From contig JACKKN010000015.1 in assembly GCA_024236415.1 (NCBI GenBank), forward strand, positions 60,619 to 124,618: a stretch of 64,000 nucleotides of DNA. The letters are read 5' to 3'. The position numbers and the translations under genes are program-made. Below are positions 59,278-64,000 of this stretch, piece by piece. Source of the DNA: Hyphomicrobiales bacterium (GTDB lineage: Bacteria; Pseudomonadota; Alphaproteobacteria; Rhodospirillales; JACKKN01). Position 1 is the stretch's first letter, and each line of letters begins with the position of its first letter. The notes below the pieces were generated by a model. The model was given only the letters and a program-made list of their open reading frames with translations. It did not search any database and was not told the origin of the DNA.

Positions 59278-61209
59278 ATGTGCGGGATCGTAGGAATCTT
59301 CGACCAGCGGGGGCAGCGGCCCATCGACCGCGACCTGTTGCGCCGGATGAACGACAGCCAGAGCCACCGCGGCCCGGACGAGACCGGGCTGTTCGTCGGC
59401 CCGGGGGTCGGGCTCGGCCACCGCCGGCTGTCGATCATCGACCTCTCGTCCGGGCAGCAGCCCATGTACAACGACGACAACTCGGTGGTCATCGTCTACA
59501 ACGGCGAGGTCTACAACTACCAGGCCCTGGCCACCGAGCTGCGCGCCATGGGCTACACCTTCAAGACCAACTGCGACACCGAGGTGATCCTGCGCGGCTA
59601 CGAGGCCTGGGGCGAGAAGTGCGTCGAGCGCCTGCGCGGCATGTTCGCCTTCGCCATCTGGGACCAGCGCAACGAGACCCTGTTCCTGGCCCGCGACCGC
59701 CTGGGCATCAAGCCCGTCTACTACGCCCACCTGGCCGACGGCACGGTGCTGTTCGGGTCCGAGCTGAAGTCGATCCTGCCCTACCCCGACCTGCCCCGCA
59801 CCATCGACCTGCGCGCCGTCGAGGACTACTTCGCCTACGGCTACATCCCCGATCCCAAGTCCATCTTCCAGCACGTGCACAAGCTGGCGCCGGGCCACGT
59901 GATCAGCTTCAAGCGCGGCGCGCCCGCCCCGTCGCCGCGCCAGTACTGGGACGTGAATTTCAACAACGTCCAGCCCATGGACGAGGGCGAGGTGGGCGAG
60001 GAGCTGATCCGCCGCCTGCGCGAGGCCGTGGGCATCCGCATGATCGCCGACGTGCCCCTGGGCGCGTTCCTGTCGGGCGGCGTCGATTCCAGCGCCGTGG
60101 TGGCGCTGATGGCCGAGCAGTCGGACAAGCCGGTGGACACCTGCTCGATCTCGTTCGACCACAAGACCTTCGACGAATCCCAGTACGCCGCCATGGTGGC
60201 CGAGAAGTTCGCCACCAGCCACCGGGTCAAGAAGGTGGACCCGGATTCCTACGACCTGATCGACCAGCTGACGTCGTTCTACGACGAGCCGTTCGCCGAT
60301 TCGTCGGCCATGCCCACCTTCCGGGTCTGCGCCCTGGCGCGCGAGAAGGTGACCGTGGCCCTGTCCGGCGACGGCGGCGACGAGGTGTTCGCCGGCTACC
60401 GCCGCTACCGCTGGCACCACTACGAGGAGAACGTGCGCTCGATCCTGCCGCACGGCATCCGCGGGCCCCTGTTCGGGTTCCTGGGCACGGCCTATCCCAA
60501 GCTGGACTGGGCGCCCAAGTTCCTGCGCGCCAAGTCCACCTTCCAGGCCCTGGGCCGCGATTCCGAGGAAGGCTACTTCCACAGCGTCTCGGTCATCAAC
60601 GACACCCTGCGCCGGCGCCTGTACAGCGAGCGCACCCAGCGCGACCTGCAGGGCTACCACGCCAACGAGGTGCTGCGCGGGTTCATGCGCAACGCGCCCA
60701 CCGACAACCACATCGCCCGCGCCCAGTACGCCGACCTGAAGACCTACCTGCCCGGCGACATCCTGACCAAGGTGGACCGGGCCAGCATGGCCACCTCGCT
60801 GGAGGTGCGGGTGCCGATCCTGGACCACGAGTTCATCGAGTGGAGCGCCACCGTGCCGGCCAACCTGAAGCTGCGCGACGGCGAGGGCAAGTACGTGTTC
60901 AAGAAGGCGCTGGAGAAGATGCTGCCGCACGACCTGCTGTACCGGCCCAAGATGGGTTTCGCCGTGCCGCTGACGCACTGGTTCCGCGGCCCCCTGAAGC
61001 AGCGCGTGCGCGACGCCGTGACCGGCCCCGTGCTGGCCGAATCGGGCCTCTTCAACCAGAAGTACCTGGAGACCCTGGTCAACCAGCACCAGTCCGGGGT
61101 CAACGACCACAGCCCCGCCCTGTGGGCCCTGGTGATGTTCGAATCCTTCCTGCGCGAGACGGAGGGTTCGTTCGAGCACGATCGGGAGCCCGACCGCCTG
61201 CGCGCCTGA
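59278..61209 (+). CDS. Asparagine synthase-type amidotransferase, XrtA system-associated
   Basis: A 643-residue glutamine-dependent amidotransferase. Cys2 of MCGIVGIF is the glutaminase nucleophile, which settles the start at ATG 59278 (GGAG at 59263-59266) instead of the longer frame. The synthetase domain has the PP-loop FLSGGVDSSAVVAL and LSGDGGDEVFAGYRRY. This long type is the TIGR03108 group that accompanies exosortase A, probably amidating a sugar or uronic acid of the exopolysaccharide instead of making asparagine (inference from context). It ends with a short acidic tail. Confidence 0.93.
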   Translation: MCGIVGIFDQRGQRPIDRDLLRRMNDSQSHRGPDETGLFVGPGVGLGHRRLSIIDLSSGQQPMYNDDNSVVIVYNGEVYNYQALATELRAMGYTFKTNCDTEVILRGYEAWGEKCVERLRGMFAFAIWDQRNETLFLARDRLGIKPVYYAHLADGTVLFGSELKSILPYPDLPRTIDLRAVEDYFAYGYIPDPKSIFQHVHKLAPGHVISFKRGAPAPSPRQYWDVNFNNVQPMDEGEVGEELIRRLREAVGIRMIADVPLGAFLSGGVDSSAVVALMAEQSDKPVDTCSISFDHKTFDESQYAAMVAEKFATSHRVKKVDPDSYDLIDQLTSFYDEPFADSSAMPTFRVCALAREKVTVALSGDGGDEVFAGYRRYRWHHYEENVRSILPHGIRGPLFGFLGTAYPKLDWAPKFLRAKSTFQALGRDSEEGYFHSVSVINDTLRRRLYSERTQRDLQGYHANEVLRGFMRNAPTDNHIARAQYADLKTYLPGDILTKVDRASMATSLEVRVPILDHEFIEWSATVPANLKLRDGEGKYVFKKALEKMLPHDLLYRPKMGFAVPLTHWFRGPLKQRVRDAVTGPVLAESGLFNQKYLETLVNQHQSGVNDHSPALWALVMFESFLRETEGSFEHDREPDRLRA

Positions 61210-61218
61210 TCCCGGCCC

Positions 61219-62934
61219 GTGGGCGCCTTCTTCCTGGTCGAGGGCGGCGGCGGCGCCGAGGCCGCCCTGGCCAAAATCCTTGCCGAGCAGGAGTTCACGG
61301 ACCCCACGGTCCTGGCCGTGGGGCCGCGCCGCCTGTACCTGTACCCCAAGCGCAACGCCGCCGCGCCCAGCCTGCACCGGGTCGACGACCGCAACTTCTG
61401 CGCCGCCACGGGGACCCTGCTGTACCGCTCGAAACTGGGGTCCGCGGCCCTGGCGGCCCTGTTCGCCGACGTCACCGGCGCCGGCATCGACCCCGACGAG
61501 CTGTTCGGCTGCTTCTGCCTGCTGGTCTGCGTCGACGGCGAACTGCGCGTGTACGTGGACGGCCTGGGCATCTATCCGGTGTGGCACGACGCCGGGCATG
61601 GGGTGCTGTCCAGCTCGTTCCCCGCCGTGGCGGCGGCCCAGCCGCGGCTGACCGTCGATCCCCAGTGCGTGTACGAATACCTGTTCCAGGGCGCCACCTA
61701 CGGCTGGCGCACGGTGTTCGACCAGGTCTCGGTCTTCGACTGCCGCCGCGGGCTGGCCTTCGGCGAGGCCGGAGTCCGCCCCTGCGACCCCCTGCCCGCC
61801 CCGCGGCGGGCCCCGGTCGCCGGCGGGTTCGACGACCACGTGGCGCGCAACGTGGACAACATCCGCCGCTATTACCGCGCCATCGTCGCCGCCTTCGGCG
61901 ACCGGGTGGATACGGCGCTGTCGGGCGGCTACGACTCGCGCCTGACCCTGGCCCTGCTGCGCGAAGGCGGGTCGGCGCCCAACATCCACGTCTATGGCCG
62001 CGACACCGACGCCGACGTGCGCGTCGCCAAGGCCATCGCCGCCGGCGAGGGCTTCGACCTGAAGCACGAGGACAAGGGCGGCCGGCCGCGCGTCGCGCCC
62101 GACGCCTTCGCCGACGTGGTGCGCCGCAACTTCCTGAACTTCAACGGCTGCCCGGTGGACGGCCTGCTGGACAACGGCACCGACCTGGCGACCCGGCTGA
62201 CCCGCTGCGCCGGCGGCGAGCTGATGCTGAACGGCGGCGGCGGCGAGATCTACCGCAACTTCTTCTACCTGCCGGATGGGAACTACCAAGTCCGCGACCT
62301 TTTGTGGTCCTTCTACAGCCGCTTCGATCCCCGGGTCTGCACCGCCGCCTTCGACGAGGGCGCCTACCACGCGGCCCTGGGCGACAAGGTGCGCGACGTG
62401 CTGGGCCTGGACGGCACGCGGATGACCCGCGCCCAGGTGGAGTTCCTGTACGTGGCCTTCCGCTGCCGCTTCTGGATGGGGCTGAACAACGGGGTCAACA
62501 ACCGCTTCGGCAGCAGCCTGACCCCCTTCATCGACCCGGCCACGGTGCCCGACGCCAACGCCGTGCCGCTGGCGTTCAAGAACCACGGCCGCCTGGAGGC
62601 GGCGATGATCGCCGCCGTGGACCGGCGCCTGGCCGGCTATCCGTCCGACTACGGGCACGACTTCCTGACGCCGCCGCCCCTGAAACGCCGGCTCAAGGAC
62701 CTGACCACCCTGCTGCGCCCGCCGCGCCTGCGCCGCCACCTGTACCGCCTGAAAACCCACACCCGCGCCGGCTGGCCCTACTTCCTGGGCGACGACTACG
62801 TGGGCCGGGTGGTGGACCCCGCGTTTCCCCGCATGGGCCGGTTCATGAAGGTGGCCGCCGTCGCCGACCCGGCCCAGTACAATCGCCTGTGCACGCTGGA
62901 ATACCTGTTCCAGACCCTGGGGGCGGAAACCTGA
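61219..62934 (+). CDS. Asparagine synthase-like protein without the nucleophile cysteine
   Basis: In this 571-residue protein the C-terminal half has a PP-loop resembling asparagine synthase (TALSGGYDSRLTLALL) and ELMLNGGGGEIYRN where the synthetase family has SGDGGDE. The N-terminal half has the outline of a glutaminase domain (LYVDGLGIYPVWHD, LSSSFPAV) but begins GAFFLVEGG with no Cys at position 2, so glutamine hydrolysis is unlikely. Start GTG 61219 is nine bases after the upstream stop. It may use free ammonia or an amine, or form beta-lactam-like or amide bonds (inference). Confidence 0.8.
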   Translation: MGAFFLVEGGGGAEAALAKILAEQEFTDPTVLAVGPRRLYLYPKRNAAAPSLHRVDDRNFCAATGTLLYRSKLGSAALAALFADVTGAGIDPDELFGCFCLLVCVDGELRVYVDGLGIYPVWHDAGHGVLSSSFPAVAAAQPRLTVDPQCVYEYLFQGATYGWRTVFDQVSVFDCRRGLAFGEAGVRPCDPLPAPRRAPVAGGFDDHVARNVDNIRRYYRAIVAAFGDRVDTALSGGYDSRLTLALLREGGSAPNIHVYGRDTDADVRVAKAIAAGEGFDLKHEDKGGRPRVAPDAFADVVRRNFLNFNGCPVDGLLDNGTDLATRLTRCAGGELMLNGGGGEIYRNFFYLPDGNYQVRDLLWSFYSRFDPRVCTAAFDEGAYHAALGDKVRDVLGLDGTRMTRAQVEFLYVAFRCRFWMGLNNGVNNRFGSSLTPFIDPATVPDANAVPLAFKNHGRLEAAMIAAVDRRLAGYPSDYGHDFLTPPPLKRRLKDLTTLLRPPRLRRHLYRLKTHTRAGWPYFLGDDYVGRVVDPAFPRMGRFMKVAAVADPAQYNRLCTLEYLFQTLGAET

Positions 62935-62956
62935 CCCGGGGACAAGCGCCTTTGCA

Positions 62957-62974
62957 ACCCAACCGCGATTGGGT
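62957..62974. promoter_or_regulatory. Short inverted repeat before the CHASE2 gene
   Basis: ACCCAA, six bases, TTGGGT. Lies in the 85-bp gap between the asparagine-synthase-like gene and the CHASE2 gene. There is no T-tract, so it is more likely an operator or weak hairpin than a terminator. Confidence 0.35.
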
Positions 62975-63019
62975 ACGGTTTCCGCCAACAATGCACGGTA
63001 AGCGGCGGAGGTGCGGGGT

Positions 63020-64000
63020 TTGAAGCGGGGGTTCGACCGGAAGAAGGCGCTGGTGGCGGCGGGGCTGACGGTCCTGGGCGTGCTGTTCGCCGTGCTCGGC
63101 CCGCGCCACGTACAGTTCCTGGCCAGCGCCGAGAACTGGGTCACCGACCTGCGCGTCGCCACCCTGACCCCCGACACCGGCGAGCTGCACCCCGACATCG
63201 TGGTGCTGGAGATCACCGAGGCCGACCTGGCCAAGCTGCCCTACCGCTCGCCGCTGGACCGCGGGTTCCTGGCCAACCTGGTCCAGGCCATGGCCGGCGC
63301 CGGGGCCCGGGCCATGGGCCTGGACATCCTGTTCGACCAGGCCACCGAGTCCGACAAGGACGCCCGCCTGCAGCAGGTCCTGCGCGACGCCCCCATGCCC
63401 GTGGTGGTGGGCTGGACCGACCGCGAGACGGGCCTGACCGAGGCCCAGTACGCCTTCCAGCAGAAGTTCCTGGAAGGCATCCGCGCCGGCTACTCGAACC
63501 TGCGCACGGACGCCGTGGACCTGACCGTGCGCTCCATCTTCCCCGGCCGCGTGGACCCCGACGGAAACGGCGATTTCCACCTCGGCTGGGCCGCCGCCAT
63601 CGCCCAGGCGGTGGGAGTCACGCCGCCGCGCGCGCCGGTGCGCCTGGTCTACCGCGGCTGGGGCAAGGGCAAGCTGGGATTCCGCAGCTTCGACGCCTCG
63701 GCGGCCCTGGCCCTGGCCCGGTTCAAGAAGGACTGGTTCCAGGACAAGATCATCCTGGTGGGCGCCAACCTGCCGTTCGAGGACCGCCACCGCACCCCCT
63801 TCTCGGCCGTGTACGGGGGCCGCGAGGGCACCCTGGCCGGCATCTACGTGCAGGCCAACAGCCTGGCCCAGATGCTGGACGGCCGCGCCCCGCCCACCGG
63901 CCGCCTGGGGCTGGAGGTGGCCATCGTCGCGGTGCTGTCGCTGCTGGCCCTGGTGCTGACCTTCGTCGAGATGCCCTGGCCCATCAAGGCGCCGTCGGGG
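63020..64000 (+). CDS. CHASE2 domain sensor protein, N-terminal part (3' end outside window)
   Basis: The reading frame is open to the end of the window (327 codons, no stop). Residues 10-28 form a membrane helix (ALVAAGLTVLGVLFAVLG). An extracytoplasmic CHASE2 domain follows (DLRVATLTPD... IVVLEITEADLAKLPYRSP, MGLDILFDQATESD, IILVGANLPFEDRHRTPFS), and another hydrophobic segment starts near residue 300 (EVAIVAVLSLLALVLTF). CHASE2 proteins usually end in an adenylate/guanylate cyclase, kinase or GGDEF output domain, which would lie beyond the window. Start TTG 63020 has GGAGG at 63006-63010; GTG 63011 is too close to it. Confidence 0.85.
   Translation, partial: MKRGFDRKKALVAAGLTVLGVLFAVLGPRHVQFLASAENWVTDLRVATLTPDTGELHPDIVVLEITEADLAKLPYRSPLDRGFLANLVQAMAGAGARAMGLDILFDQATESDKDARLQQVLRDAPMPVVVGWTDRETGLTEAQYAFQQKFLEGIRAGYSNLRTDAVDLTVRSIFPGRVDPDGNGDFHLGWAAAIAQAVGVTPPRAPVRLVYRGWGKGKLGFRSFDASAALALARFKKDWFQDKIILVGANLPFEDRHRTPFSAVYGGREGTLAGIYVQANSLAQMLDGRAPPTGRLGLEVAIVAVLSLLALVLTFVEMPWPIKAPSG

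Noticed and set aside
59280..63023. Open frame of 1247 codons on the plus strand in the second frame
   Set aside because: It overlaps two well-conserved asparagine-synthase-type genes in another frame and is Arg/Pro/Gly-rich with no domain pattern.
57658..63234. Open frame of 1858 codons on the minus strand
   Set aside because: It is antisense to exosortase, the amidotransferases and the CHASE2 gene. The composition is Gly/Val/His/Gln-rich without any motif, a usual shadow of high-GC coding sequence.

Overview
The window is GC-rich throughout, with densely packed genes and no tRNA, rRNA, CRISPR array or insertion sequence that I could see. Gene content points to a flagellated alphaproteobacterium, most likely Rhodospirillales: a flgE-flgI-flgJ-flgN-flgK-flgL run, a single-domain FlgJ, large protein-glycosylation loci, and an exosortase-A (XrtA/PEP-CTERM) exopolysaccharide locus. 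The order is an inference from gene content, not from a phylogenetic marker.

Layout. (1) 1-3293: end of a ferric-iron ABC importer (binding protein cut by the window edge, fused permease, ATPase). (2) 3376-10454: flagellar hook and hook-junction genes. flgE and flgI are each preceded by a sigma-54 -24/-12 element with an IHF-type site just upstream. (3) 10521-24815: a nearly gapless operon for making and attaching an unusual sugar: two SDR epimerases, a cytidylyltransferase-kinase with domains in the reverse of the HldE order, an E1-alpha/E1-beta thiamine diphosphate pair with no E2 or E3, two DegT aminotransferases, an unrecognised protein, a radical SAM/SPASM enzyme, a TPR-GT41 glycosyltransferase and two tandem paralogous glycosyltransferases. 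(4) 24980-38933: a mosaic of glycosyltransferases in both orientations, a B12-binding-type radical SAM enzyme, two sulfotransferases, a second TPR-GT41 enzyme, and a flagellin-shaped protein of unknown identity. (5) 39157-47657: a minus-strand fatty-acid/acyl-CoA catabolic cluster (MerR regulator, thiolase, FadN-type bifunctional enzyme, acyl-CoA dehydrogenase, enoyl-CoA hydratase, SDR, DUF2332) with an 18-bp perfect palindrome upstream of the regulator. (6) 47970-48887: a secreted C-type-lectin-like protein and a ModE-type HTH protein. (7) 48961-64000: the XrtA exopolysaccharide locus in two divergent arms. The minus arm holds a Wza-type export lipoprotein, a TIGR03016-type outer-membrane protein, an ExeA-type ATPase, a polysaccharide deacetylase and a FemAB-type protein. 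The plus arm holds a Wzz-type chain-length protein, a tyrosine autokinase broken by a frameshift in a CCG-rich linker, XrtA fused to EpsI, an amidotransferase, an asparagine-synthase-like protein lacking the nucleophile cysteine, and a CHASE2 protein cut by the window end.

How it fits together. Regions 2 to 4 look like a flagellum-plus-glycan island: the hook genes lead directly into nucleotide-sugar synthesis and protein-type O-glycosyltransferases, so flagellin or hook-associated proteins are the natural acceptors (inference). Region 7 is a self-contained envelope-polysaccharide and protein-sorting system. No PEP-CTERM substrate gene is visible in the window. Intergenic spaces in regions 4 and 5 carry two families of inverted palindromic repeats, mostly between convergent genes.
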